This document shows positions 33,082-41,078 of a DNA stretch of 64,000 nt, piece after piece; the stretch's first letter is position 1; every line of letters begins with the position of its first letter. Origin of the DNA: Holophagaceae bacterium (GTDB lineage: Bacteria > Acidobacteriota > Holophagae > Holophagales > Holophagaceae); the NCBI GenBank assembly GCA_016720465.1, contig JADKKO010000002.1:164001-228000 (forward strand). Reading direction: 5' to 3'. The notes below the pieces were generated by a model. That model saw only the letters and a program-made list of their open reading frames with translations. It searched no databases and was not told the DNA's origin. A program made the position numbers and the translations under genes.

Positions 33082-33582
33082 GTGATCGTATGGCAGGCAG
33101 CGAGTTTCGGGTTGCTGGGGGGCGAGCCCAAGGGCTTTATCGAGGCCCTTCCGGCTCCCATGCAGATCAACTGGAGGGAACTGGTCGTTGTCTGGGTGCT
33201 CGTCACGATTCTCTATTTCTTTTTGAAAGCGACCTTCTTCAAGCCCCTGGTCGCCGTCATGGACCAGCGGGAGAAGGACATGAGCGCGGGCACCGAGGCC
33301 AAGACGCTGGCGCTGGCGATGATCGAGGAACGCCAGGCGGACTACCAGTCGAAACTGCGCGATCTGCGGAACCAGGCCTTCAGCCACCGCAAGGCCTTGG
33401 CTGATGCGGCTTCAAAGGAAAAGCAGGCGCTCCTGGACCAGACCCGCACCCAAGCCCAGTCGCAGCGTGAAACGTCCCTTGCCCAATTGAAATCCCAGGC
33501 GGCGGCGGCATCGGCCGAATTGATGTCCCAGGTGGATGTCCTCGCGGAATCCATGGCCCAGCACCTTTTGAAACAAGCCTGA
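33082..33582 (+). CDS. atpF': ATP synthase F0 subunit b'
   Basis: A 166-residue peripheral-stalk subunit from the GTG at 33082, which has GGGGGAA a few bases upstream. An earlier in-frame ATG at 32944 lacks a ribosome site and gives a non-helical extension. One membrane helix (LVVVWVLVTILYFFLKATFF) is followed by FKPLVAVMDQREKDMSAG and a long Ala/Gln/Lys-rich helix for the stator dimer. A second, different b subunit follows within 10 bases, so the stalk is likely a b/b' heterodimer. Confidence 0.88.
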   Translation: MIVWQAASFGLLGGEPKGFIEALPAPMQINWRELVVVWVLVTILYFFLKATFFKPLVAVMDQREKDMSAGTEAKTLALAMIEERQADYQSKLRDLRNQAFSHRKALADAASKEKQALLDQTRTQAQSQRETSLAQLKSQAAAASAELMSQVDVLAESMAQHLLKQA

Positions 33583-33591
33583 GGGACACCC

Positions 33592-34359
33592 ATGAAGCGA
33601 TCCCGTCTCCCTCTCTGGATGATCACCGGCGCGCTGATCTCGATTCTGGCGCTCGCCCCGAACGCTCTGCTGGCCCAGGCGCACACGGCTCCTCCTGCGG
33701 CGGGTCAATCCCATGAATCCAAGGAAACCGAGCAGCACGGCCCGGCTCCTGGCCACGGCGCCGATGAGCAGGGCGCCGCGGCGCATGAGGTTGACCCGGC
33801 CCATGAAGGATCTGCAGTCCACAAAGGCGAACACCACGGCCCGGCCGTCAAGCTGTTCGGCATGGAACTCGGGGCCGGAGCGCAATACGCCATCAAGGTC
33901 ATCAATTTCCTGATTTTCGCGGCCGGATTGGTCTTCCTCACCAAGGGCGCCCTGAGCTCGGCGTTCAAGGCGCGGGCCAAGGAGCTGGAAGACCGCCTCA
34001 ACCAGGCCGAAAAGGACAAAGCCGAGGGCGAGGCGCAGGTCAGCGAGCTGGAAGCCAAGATGGCGGGGCTCCAGGCAGAGCTCAGCGGCATCCTCCAGAA
34101 GGCCGAAGCGGATTCCGAAGCCGAGAAGCAGCGCATCCTGGAAGGCGCCCGGGCCGAAGCCGCGGCCATTCTCGCGCAGACCCGCACCGATATCGACAAC
34201 CAGCGGAAGGCCGCCGAGGCCGAGCTGCGGGCCCTGGTGGCTGGGCTGGCCACCGAAGGCGCCGCCAAGAAATTGAAAGCCCAGCTTCAGGGCGCCAATG
34301 CATCGTCCACCTTGGATCGCGCCATCGAGCAGATCAGCCATGCCGGGGGCCTCCAGTGA
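33592..34359 (+). CDS. atpF: ATP synthase F0 subunit b with signal-peptide extension
   Basis: A 255-residue b subunit, longer than the usual 155-175. It starts with what looks like a cleavable signal peptide (LWMITGALISILALAPNALLAQA). Next comes a segment of about 60 residues rich in His, Glu and Ala (HESKETEQHGPAPGHGADEQ), which would be periplasmic. The usual membrane helix follows at about 97-118 (AIKVINFLIFAAGLVFLTKGAL), then a long charged coiled coil. Position between b' and delta secures the identity. The extension could bind metal or protons, but nothing shows this. Its stop overlaps the atpH start as GTGA. Confidence 0.88.
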   Translation: MKRSRLPLWMITGALISILALAPNALLAQAHTAPPAAGQSHESKETEQHGPAPGHGADEQGAAAHEVDPAHEGSAVHKGEHHGPAVKLFGMELGAGAQYAIKVINFLIFAAGLVFLTKGALSSAFKARAKELEDRLNQAEKDKAEGEAQVSELEAKMAGLQAELSGILQKAEADSEAEKQRILEGARAEAAAILAQTRTDIDNQRKAAEAELRALVAGLATEGAAKKLKAQLQGANASSTLDRAIEQISHAGGLQ

Positions 34360-34898
34360 GCAACCGCCTCGTCGCCAACCGCTACGCCAAGGCCCTGGTG
34401 GAAATCGGGGACCTGCACGGCGATCTGGTCGTCCTCCAACACGAATTGAGCGAAGTGGTCGCGCTGGTGCGCGGCAACACGGACCTCCAGAGGCTCATCG
34501 CCAACCCCTTGGTGCTGCCCACCCAAAAGGCCTATGTGTTCGACGCCGTGATGCGCCAGGCTGGCATCTCCATGACCCTGGGGAATTTCTTCAAGGTGGT
34601 CACGGAGGGCGGACGCCTGGGCCTGATCTTCGAAATCGAGCAGGCCTTCAACGCGCTGGTGGACAAGAAAGCCGGCGTGATGGAGGCCACGGTCGTATCC
34701 GCGACGCCTTTGAGCGATCAGCAGGCCAAGCAGCTCACCTCAGCCCTCGGCCGCCGCACGGGCAAGAGCATCCGCCTCATCCAAAAACAGGACCCGGAGC
34801 TCATCGGGGGCCTGAAGGTGCAGGTGGGCTCGACGGTGCTCGACGCTTCGCTCCAGGGCCAGCTGCACCAATTGAAGACCCAACTGCTTTCAGCTTGA
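34356..34898 (+). CDS. atpH: ATP synthase F1 subunit delta
   Basis: A 180-residue delta (OSCP) subunit that joins F1 to the peripheral stalk. It begins at a GTG overlapping the atpF stop. Family marks are LVANRYAKALVEIG at the N-terminus, NPLVLPTQKAYVFDAVM, and the C-terminal DPELIGGLKVQVGSTVLDASLQGQLHQLK. Length is normal. Confidence 0.95.
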   Translation: MSNRLVANRYAKALVEIGDLHGDLVVLQHELSEVVALVRGNTDLQRLIANPLVLPTQKAYVFDAVMRQAGISMTLGNFFKVVTEGGRLGLIFEIEQAFNALVDKKAGVMEATVVSATPLSDQQAKQLTSALGRRTGKSIRLIQKQDPELIGGLKVQVGSTVLDASLQGQLHQLKTQLLSA

Positions 34899-34945
34899 TT
34901 CTCTTTCATTCCCAGTCGCTCTAATCCAGTCGTTCGGAGGCATTC

Positions 34946-36523
34946 ATGGACATTCGCGCGGAAGAGATTTCCCGCATCATTCGCGGCCAGATCCAGGGCT
35001 TTGACGCCCATGTGGACGTGGCCGAGGTCGGCACGGTCATCAGCGTCGGCGACGGCATCGCCCGCGCCTACGGGCTTGAGAAGGCCATGGCCGGCGAACT
35101 GCTGGAGCTGAGCTCCGGCAAGGAGTCGGTGATGGGCCTGGCCTTCAACCTGGAAGAGGACAACGTCGGCATCATCATCCTGGGCGAATCCGCGATCATC
35201 AAGGAAGGCGACACGGTCAAGCGCACCGGCAAGATCATGTCTGTGCCGGTCGGTCCGGCCTTCGTAGGCCGCGTGGTGAATGCGCTGGGCCAGCCCATCG
35301 ACGGGAAAGGCCCCATCCAGGCCTCCACCACCAACCCCATCGAGCGCATCGCCCCAGGCATTGTGGACCGCAAGAGCGTGCATGAACCCATGCAGACGGG
35401 CCTCAAGGCCATCGACTCCCTGATCCCCATCGGGCGCGGCCAGCGCGAGCTCATCATCGGCGACCGCCAGACCGGCAAGACCGCGGTGGCCATCGATACG
35501 ATCATCAACCAGCGCGACACCGGCGTCATCTGCATCTACGTCGCCATCGGCCAGAAGCGCTCCACCGTGGCCCAGGTCGTGAAGACCCTGGAGCAGTACG
35601 ACGCCATGAAGCACACCATCGTGGTCTCGGCGACCGCGTCGGAACCCGCGCCGCTGCTCTTCCTCGCTCCCATGACCGGCGCGGCCCTGGGCGAATACTT
35701 CATGCACCACGGCCAGGACGGCAAGCCTGCGGACAAGGACAACCCGGGCGGGCACGTGCTCTGCATCTACGACGACCTTTCCAAGCAGGCCGCGGCCTAC
35801 CGCGAAATCTCCCTGCTGGTGCGCCGCCCTCCGGGACGCGAGGCCTACCCGGGCGACGTGTTCTACCTCCACTCCCGCCTGCTGGAACGCGCCTGCAAGC
35901 TCAGCGACGAGCGCGGCGCGGGCTCGCTGACGGCCCTGCCGGTCATCGAGACCCAGGCCGGCGACGTGTCTGCCTACATCCCCACCAACGTCATCTCCAT
36001 CACCGACGGCCAGATCTTCCTGGAAGGCGACCTGTTCAACGCCGGCGTCCGGCCGGCCGTGAACGTGGGCATCTCCGTGAGCCGCGTGGGCGGCGCCGCC
36101 CAGGTCAAGGCCATGAAGTCCGTGGCCGGCACCATCAAGCTGGACCTCGCCCAGTACCGCGAGCTGGCGGCCTTCGCGCAGTTCGGCTCGGACCTCGACA
36201 AGGCCACCCAGGCCCAGTTGAACCGAGGCGTCCGCCTGGTGGAAATCCTCAAGCAGGGCCAGTACCAGCCCATGCCTGTGGAGAAGCAGGTGGCTTCCAT
36301 CTGGATGGCCACCATGGGGTATGTGGACGACGTGCCGGTCGCCAAGGTCCGCGCTTTTGAGAAGGAATTCGTGGAATTCCTGGAAGTCAGCGCGCCTGAG
36401 GTATTGCGGGGCATCAAGGAAACCAGCGTCCTTTCCGATGATGCGAAGGCTTCCCTCAAGGCCAACATCGCCGCGTTCAAGGAAGGCTTCATGGCCGACC
36501 TGAACGCGCCAGCCGGAGCCTAA
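34946..36523 (+). CDS. atpA: ATP synthase F1 subunit alpha
   Basis: A 525-residue non-catalytic nucleotide-binding subunit. Motifs are VGDGIARAYGLEKAMAGEL, P-loop GDRQTGKT, VAIGQKRSTVAQVV, and the arginine-finger region VISITDGQIFLEGDLFNAGVRPAVNVGISVSRVGG. It is slightly longer than the usual 500-510, with an insert around HHGQDGKPADKDNPGGH. GGAGG lies about six bases before the ATG. Confidence 0.98.
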   Translation: MDIRAEEISRIIRGQIQGFDAHVDVAEVGTVISVGDGIARAYGLEKAMAGELLELSSGKESVMGLAFNLEEDNVGIIILGESAIIKEGDTVKRTGKIMSVPVGPAFVGRVVNALGQPIDGKGPIQASTTNPIERIAPGIVDRKSVHEPMQTGLKAIDSLIPIGRGQRELIIGDRQTGKTAVAIDTIINQRDTGVICIYVAIGQKRSTVAQVVKTLEQYDAMKHTIVVSATASEPAPLLFLAPMTGAALGEYFMHHGQDGKPADKDNPGGHVLCIYDDLSKQAAAYREISLLVRRPPGREAYPGDVFYLHSRLLERACKLSDERGAGSLTALPVIETQAGDVSAYIPTNVISITDGQIFLEGDLFNAGVRPAVNVGISVSRVGGAAQVKAMKSVAGTIKLDLAQYRELAAFAQFGSDLDKATQAQLNRGVRLVEILKQGQYQPMPVEKQVASIWMATMGYVDDVPVAKVRAFEKEFVEFLEVSAPEVLRGIKETSVLSDDAKASLKANIAAFKEGFMADLNAPAGA

Positions 36524-36527
36524 TTCC

Positions 36528-37415
36528 ATGGCCGGTCTCCAGGACATTCGCCGCCGCATCCGGTCGGTGAAAAATACACAACAGGTCACGAAAGCGATGA
36601 AGATGATTTCCGCGGTGAAGCTGCGGAAATCCCAGGAGCGCCTCGTGTCCCTGCGGCCCTACGCGGACAAGATGCGGGCCGTGACCATGAGCGTGGTGGG
36701 CCGCATCAAGGGCCATCACCTTGCCGATGAACTGGTGCTGGGACCCTCGGCGCAGGCCTTCCTGAATCCCCGGGATGAAAAACGCATCCGGGTGGTGCTC
36801 ATCGCATCCGACAAGGGCCTTTGCGGCGGCTTCAACGCCAATGTGCTGAAAAAGGCCCATGCCTTTTTCGAAGGCCGGAGCAAAGCCGACGTGGTCCTCG
36901 ATGTGGTCGGCAAGCGCGCCGCCGATTGGGCGCGCAAGAACGGCTTCAAGGCCAACGCCGAGTACCTGGGCATCCCGCTCACAGGCGTGGAGCGGGTCTC
37001 GCGGGAGGTCTGCGACAGCGCCGCCGGGCAATACCACAGCGGCGAAATCGACGCGCTCTACGTGATCTACAACCATTTCTATTCCGCTGTCGCCCAGGAG
37101 CCCATGGTCACCAAGGTGTTCCCGCTGGACCTCGGCACGCCCGCCAACGACGGGAAAAGCAGTGTCGCCCACCTGCTCGAACCGGACCCCAACACCACGC
37201 TGGAGGCGCTACTGCCCCGCTTCGTGGAAACCGAAATGCTGCGCTCCCTGCTGGAGTCCAGCGCTTCGGAACATGGTGCCCGCATGGCCGCCATGGACAA
37301 GGCCAGCAACAACGCCGGCGACATGATCGCCCGGCTGACCCTCACCATGAACAAGATCCGCCAGGCCTCAATCACCAACCAGATCATCGAGATCGTATCC
37401 GGCGCCAACGCCTGA
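36528..37415 (+). CDS. atpG: ATP synthase F1 subunit gamma
   Basis: A 295-residue central-stalk subunit that rotates within the alpha/beta hexamer. It starts MAGLQDIRRRIRSVKNTQQVTKAMKMI-type, contains ASDKGLCGGFNANV, and ends with KASNNAGDMI...MNKIRQASITNQIIEIVSGANA, all diagnostic. It begins four bases after the atpA stop. Confidence 0.97.
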   Translation: MAGLQDIRRRIRSVKNTQQVTKAMKMISAVKLRKSQERLVSLRPYADKMRAVTMSVVGRIKGHHLADELVLGPSAQAFLNPRDEKRIRVVLIASDKGLCGGFNANVLKKAHAFFEGRSKADVVLDVVGKRAADWARKNGFKANAEYLGIPLTGVERVSREVCDSAAGQYHSGEIDALYVIYNHFYSAVAQEPMVTKVFPLDLGTPANDGKSSVAHLLEPDPNTTLEALLPRFVETEMLRSLLESSASEHGARMAAMDKASNNAGDMIARLTLTMNKIRQASITNQIIEIVSGANA

Positions 37416-37421
37416 AGCCTT

Positions 37422-37520
37422 GAAACCGCGAAATTCGCGAAATTGCGCGAAAGTCGCTGATTGAAGTCCCACTTTCACCCCATCCCCTTTTTCGCGTCAT
37501 TTCGTGCCTTTCGCGGTTCC
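37422..37520. repeat. intergenic inverted repeat between atpG and atpD
   Basis: Two imperfect arms (about 37422-37452 and 37488-37520) are complementary variants of GAAACCGCGAAATTCGCGAAA, separated by a C/T-rich centre. The element lies inside the atp operon, in the only long gap between its F1 genes. It resembles in design the element at 7629-7941. Confidence 0.75.
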
Positions 37521-37539
37521 CATTTTTTCGAGGTCACCC

Positions 37540-38979
37540 ATGTCCAACCAGCTCACCGGCCGAGTTATCGCCATCGTCGGCCCCGCCGTGGACGTCGAAT
37601 TCGACGCCGGCCTGCCAGAGATCATGAACGCGCTGCTGACGGAGCTCGTCGACGGCCAGGGCGTGAAGTCCACCCTCACGCTGGAAGTGCAGCAGCACCT
37701 GGGCGAGAACCGCGTGCGCTGCGTTTCCATGCAGCCCACGGAGGGCATGATCCGCGGCCAGATCGTGACCGATTCGGGCGCCCCCATCAACGTTCCTGTC
37801 GGGCCCGAGACCCTGGGCCGCATCATGAACGTGGTGGGCTACCCCGTGGACGAACGGGGCCCCATCGGCCACAAGATGACCCTTCCCATCCACCGCGATG
37901 CGCCCAAGTACGACGAACTGAACACGTCGTCTGAGATGTTCGAGACGGGCATCAAGGTCATCGACCTGCTGGAACCTTACGCCAAGGGCGGCAAGACGGG
38001 CCTCTTCGGCGGCGCCGGCGTGGGCAAGACGGTGCTCATCATGGAGCTCATCAACAACATCGCCAAGGGGCACGGCGGCTACTCGGTGTTCGCCGGGGTG
38101 GGCGAGCGCACCCGCGAGGGCAACGACCTCTGGCACGAGATGATGGACAGCGGCGTCATCGACAAGAACGACCTATCCAAGAGCAAGGTCGCGCTCATCT
38201 ACGGCCAGATGACCGAGCCTCCCGGAGCCCGCGCCCGCGTGGCGCTTTCGGGCCTCACGGTGGCGGAATATTTCCGCGACCAGGAGGGCAAGGACGTGCT
38301 GCTCTTCATCGACAACATCTTCCGTTTCACGCAAGCGGGCGCAGAAGTCTCCGCATTGCTGGGCCGCATGCCTTCGGCCGTGGGCTACCAGCCCACCCTG
38401 GCCACGGAGATGGGCCAATTGCAGGAGCGCATCACGTCCACCAAGCAGGGCTCCATCACGTCCGTGCAGGCGGTCTACGTGCCCGCCGATGACTACACCG
38501 ATCCCGCACCGGCCACCACCTTCGCCCACCTGGACGCCACCACGAACCTGAGCCGCGAGATCGCCTCCCTGGGCATCTACCCGGCCGTGGATCCGCTGGC
38601 CTCCAGCTCCCGCCTGCTGGATCCCCGCATCCTGGGCGACCACCACTACAACACCGCCATGCGCGTGAAATCCATCCTGCAGAAGTACAAGGAACTCCAG
38701 GACATCATCGCCATCCTTGGCATGGATGAACTGAGCGACGACGACAAGCTCGTGGTGGCCCGCGCCCGCAAGATCCAGCGCTTCCTCAGCCAGCCCTTCT
38801 TCGTGGCCGAGCAGTTCACGGGCATGGCCGGCAAGTACGTGAAGCTCGAGGACAGCATCAAGGGCTTCAGCGAGATCTGCGACGGCAAGTGGGACCACCT
38901 GCCGGAACAGGCTTTCTACCTGGTGGGGACCATCGAAGAGGCCGCCGAAAAGGCAGAAAAACTGGCAGCATCGGTTTAA
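37540..38979 (+). CDS. atpD: ATP synthase F1 subunit beta
   Basis: A 479-residue catalytic subunit. I use the ATG at 37540 (MSNQLTGRVIAIVGPAVDVEF), preceded by GAGG. An in-frame ATG at 37504 gives an atypical extension reading through the repeat. Motifs are P-loop GGAGVGKTVLI, catalytic Glu in VGERTREGNDL, Walker B DVLLFIDNIFRFTQAG, and DDYTDPAPATTFAHLDATT. Length matches the family. Confidence 0.98.
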   Translation: MSNQLTGRVIAIVGPAVDVEFDAGLPEIMNALLTELVDGQGVKSTLTLEVQQHLGENRVRCVSMQPTEGMIRGQIVTDSGAPINVPVGPETLGRIMNVVGYPVDERGPIGHKMTLPIHRDAPKYDELNTSSEMFETGIKVIDLLEPYAKGGKTGLFGGAGVGKTVLIMELINNIAKGHGGYSVFAGVGERTREGNDLWHEMMDSGVIDKNDLSKSKVALIYGQMTEPPGARARVALSGLTVAEYFRDQEGKDVLLFIDNIFRFTQAGAEVSALLGRMPSAVGYQPTLATEMGQLQERITSTKQGSITSVQAVYVPADDYTDPAPATTFAHLDATTNLSREIASLGIYPAVDPLASSSRLLDPRILGDHHYNTAMRVKSILQKYKELQDIIAILGMDELSDDDKLVVARARKIQRFLSQPFFVAEQFTGMAGKYVKLEDSIKGFSEICDGKWDHLPEQAFYLVGTIEEAAEKAEKLAASV

Positions 38980-38988
38980 GGGATTCTT

Positions 38989-39411
38989 ATGTCCGAACCC
39001 ATCCTTCTGGAAGTGGTCACGCCGAACAAGCGCGTCTTCGGCGCGCAGGTGTCGGGGGTCTCCTTTCCCACCGCCGACAAGGGCTACTACGGCATTCTTC
39101 CGGGGCATACGCCTGTCATGACGCCCCTCGGCCAGGGCCTCATCTACTACCTGCAGGAGGGGCATGAGCACTGGCTCACCGTTTTCGGCGGATTCGCCGA
39201 AGTGGGCTCGGACCACGTGACGATCCTGGCCCGGGACTCGGAAACCATGGATGAGATCGACCTGGACCGCGCCGAGGGCGCCCGCCAGCGGGCGCTGAAG
39301 GTCCTGAAGGAAGCCCAGACCGAGTCGGACCTGAATGCCGCCCAGGCCGCCCTGGACCGCAGCATCATCCGCATCCAGGCCGGCGGACACCCCGGCGGGC
39401 ATGGGTTCTGA
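38989..39411 (+). CDS. atpC: ATP synthase F1 subunit epsilon
   Basis: A 140-residue subunit with the N-terminal beta sandwich (LLEVVTPNKRVFGAQVSGVSFPTADKGYYGILPGHTPVMTPL) and a C-terminal helical hairpin (DLDRAEGARQRALKVLKEAQTES). It couples rotation and may restrain ATP hydrolysis. It is the last gene of the cluster. Genes for subunits a and c are absent here and must lie elsewhere. Confidence 0.96.
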   Translation: MSEPILLEVVTPNKRVFGAQVSGVSFPTADKGYYGILPGHTPVMTPLGQGLIYYLQEGHEHWLTVFGGFAEVGSDHVTILARDSETMDEIDLDRAEGARQRALKVLKEAQTESDLNAAQAALDRSIIRIQAGGHPGGHGF

Positions 39412-39420
39412 TTCAGCTTT

Positions 39421-39454
39421 GAGCTATCAGCGATGAGCTTTGAGCTGATGGCTC
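39421..39454. terminator. hairpin between convergent atpC and MBL-fold genes
   Basis: Arms GAGCTATCAGC (39421-39431) and GCTGATGGCTC (39444-39454) pair at 10 of 11 positions. The flank repeats AGCTTTGAGCT. There is no T-run, so termination is only likely from position. Confidence 0.4.
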
Positions 39455-39473
39455 ATGGCTGAAGGCCCATAGC

Positions 39474-40235
39474 CTAAAAGTTGAACACCGCGTTCTGCTC
39501 CAGCATCCGGATCCGCTTGTCGGGAATGGCGAGGATCTGGGGCAGCATCACGGGTTTATCTCCGGGCGTCAGGTGGTAGATGCCTACGGGCACGTCCGTC
39601 TTCAGCTTTTTCAGCTCTTCGCCCAGCATCCTGGGTGTCATGTGTTTGCTGGCTTCCGCCAGCCAATCCTGTTCGTTGGGGAAGCTGGCTTCGGTGATGA
39701 AAAGTTTCAAGTTACGGGTCTTGTTGGCGATTTCATAGATGCGGTCCGTGGGCGCGGTATCGGAGGTGAAGATGAAGGCGCTGTGGCCATCTTCCACCTT
39801 GTAGCCCACGCAGGGCACCAGATGGTTCACCCGGATGGGCGTGATGGACAGGCCCTCGACCTTGTAGACCTTCTCGGGTTCCACTTCCGTGTAGCGGATG
39901 GTCGGGTTGTCCGCGGTCGGTATCACGCTGAAGTCGGGCCACAGCTCGTCATTGAAGAGGTGGCGTCGCAGCGCATCCAGGGTCTCGGGCAGAGCATGGA
40001 TTTCCACGGGCCCCGTGGTGTGGCCGAAGACGTTCTTCGTGAAGAAGGGGAGGGTGCAGATGTGGTCCAGGTGGGAATGGCTGATGAAGATGTGGCGGAT
40101 GTGGATCTGCTCCGCCACCGACAGCGCCTGGGTGATGGAACCGGCGTCGATGGCCACGGTGCCGTTGATGAGGAGCCCCGTCAGACGCTCCCCCTCGGCT
40201 TCGCCGCCGGAACAACCCATGATGCGCAGCTGCAT
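39474..40235 (-). CDS. MBL-fold hydrolase (class II cNMP phosphodiesterase-like)
   Basis: A 253-residue metallo-beta-lactamase-fold protein. The metal motif ISHSHLDHICTLPFF lies near residue 52, and later ligands are likely in NHLVPCVGYKVE, FTSDTAPTDRIYE and ITEASFPNEQ. The layout, with HxHxDH followed by P-F-F and TPRMLGEELKKL, resembles class II 3',5'-cyclic nucleotide phosphodiesterases more than RNase Z or glyoxalase II. The substrate is not proven. The C-terminal KPVMLPQILAIPDKRIRML is typical of this subgroup. Cytoplasmic. Confidence 0.85.
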   Translation of the reverse strand: MQLRIMGCSGGEAEGERLTGLLINGTVAIDAGSITQALSVAEQIHIRHIFISHSHLDHICTLPFFTKNVFGHTTGPVEIHALPETLDALRRHLFNDELWPDFSVIPTADNPTIRYTEVEPEKVYKVEGLSITPIRVNHLVPCVGYKVEDGHSAFIFTSDTAPTDRIYEIANKTRNLKLFITEASFPNEQDWLAEASKHMTPRMLGEELKKLKTDVPVGIYHLTPGDKPVMLPQILAIPDKRIRMLEQNAVFNF

Positions 40236-40303
40236 GGACCCTCAAGAATCCCGAATGATACCCACAAGGCGGACTGGAAAAAAAGAGTGATGAGCCAGTT
40301 GGC

Positions 40304-40891
40304 TTAGAACCTGATGCCCGCGTAGAGCCCCACTTGGCTTTGGGGCGCCAGAGCCTTTCGGATGGAATCCGGGCTGCTGGTCCGGTCTTCCTTGCTCAAG
40401 GGAATGGCCACCTCCAGGCGGACGAAGGGGCTGACCACCGGCAGGGGAATGGAAAACCCGATGCCCGCGCGGGCCCATGGGCGGTTTAACGTTGATTCAT
40501 CTTTTCCCAGGGCGCCCAGGTCCCAGGACAGGGTCTCCCGGCGCATTTCCACGCCCGCATTCAGGTTCAGGAGCAGTTTCCAGTCCAGTTGGGCGCCGAT
40601 GGCCGCGTAGCTGACGCCGTATCTTCCGAGCTTGGCGCCATTGAAAGTGAGATCCTGCTCGGCCTTGGGCTGGTAGGTGCCGGTGAAGGACAATTCCACC
40701 ACCTTGAAGTCCACCACGCTGAAACTGCCCCGGAGGCCGACGGCGGCGGTATCCACGGCCTTGTACTCCTGGGTGCCGATGGCTTGAGCCTTGCCGAACT
40801 GCTTGGTGTAGAGCAGTCCCAGCTCTCCGGCGGAAGCCGGAAGCAGGCACCCAGTGAAGGCAACGATCAAGGCCCGATTGCGAAGGTTCAT
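40304..40891 (-). CDS. small outer-membrane beta-barrel candidate
   Basis: A 195-residue protein with a signal peptide (RALIVAFTGCLLPASAG). The rest is made of alternating hydrophobic/polar strands (VVELSFTGTYQPK, YGVSYAAIGAQLDWKLLLNLNAGVEM, VSPFVRLEVAIPL) and ends in aromatic Phe (VGLYAGIRF), as outer-membrane barrels do. I do not recognise a named family. It is cotranscribed with nothing obvious, being 68 bases upstream of the MBL-fold gene on the same strand. Confidence 0.65.
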   Translation of the reverse strand: MNLRNRALIVAFTGCLLPASAGELGLLYTKQFGKAQAIGTQEYKAVDTAAVGLRGSFSVVDFKVVELSFTGTYQPKAEQDLTFNGAKLGRYGVSYAAIGAQLDWKLLLNLNAGVEMRRETLSWDLGALGKDESTLNRPWARAGIGFSIPLPVVSPFVRLEVAIPLSKEDRTSSPDSIRKALAPQSQVGLYAGIRF

Positions 40892-41017
40892 GATGTTCTC
40901 CAGGAAGCTGTCAAAACATACTGGGAGGTCTGCGGAAGCCTAGTCAAGGCGCTGCTAAGCCGTTGGGGGGGGCTGAGCGCGTTTTGAGCAGGAGGGCGCC
41001 CTGCGCCCGATAGCTGG

Positions 41018-41070
41018 AGCGGCCGTAACGAACTATTCAGAAAAGCGCTGAATATTTCGCAACGGCCGCT
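41018..41070. repeat. large hairpin immediately upstream of the TPR gene
   Basis: Arms 41018-41040 and 41048-41070 pair at 20 of 23 positions (outer AGCGGCCGT, inner TATTCAG) around a 7-base loop. The hairpin ends nine bases before the ATG at 41079, where no ribosome site is visible. Confidence 0.8.
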
Positions 41071-41078
41071 AAGCTTCA

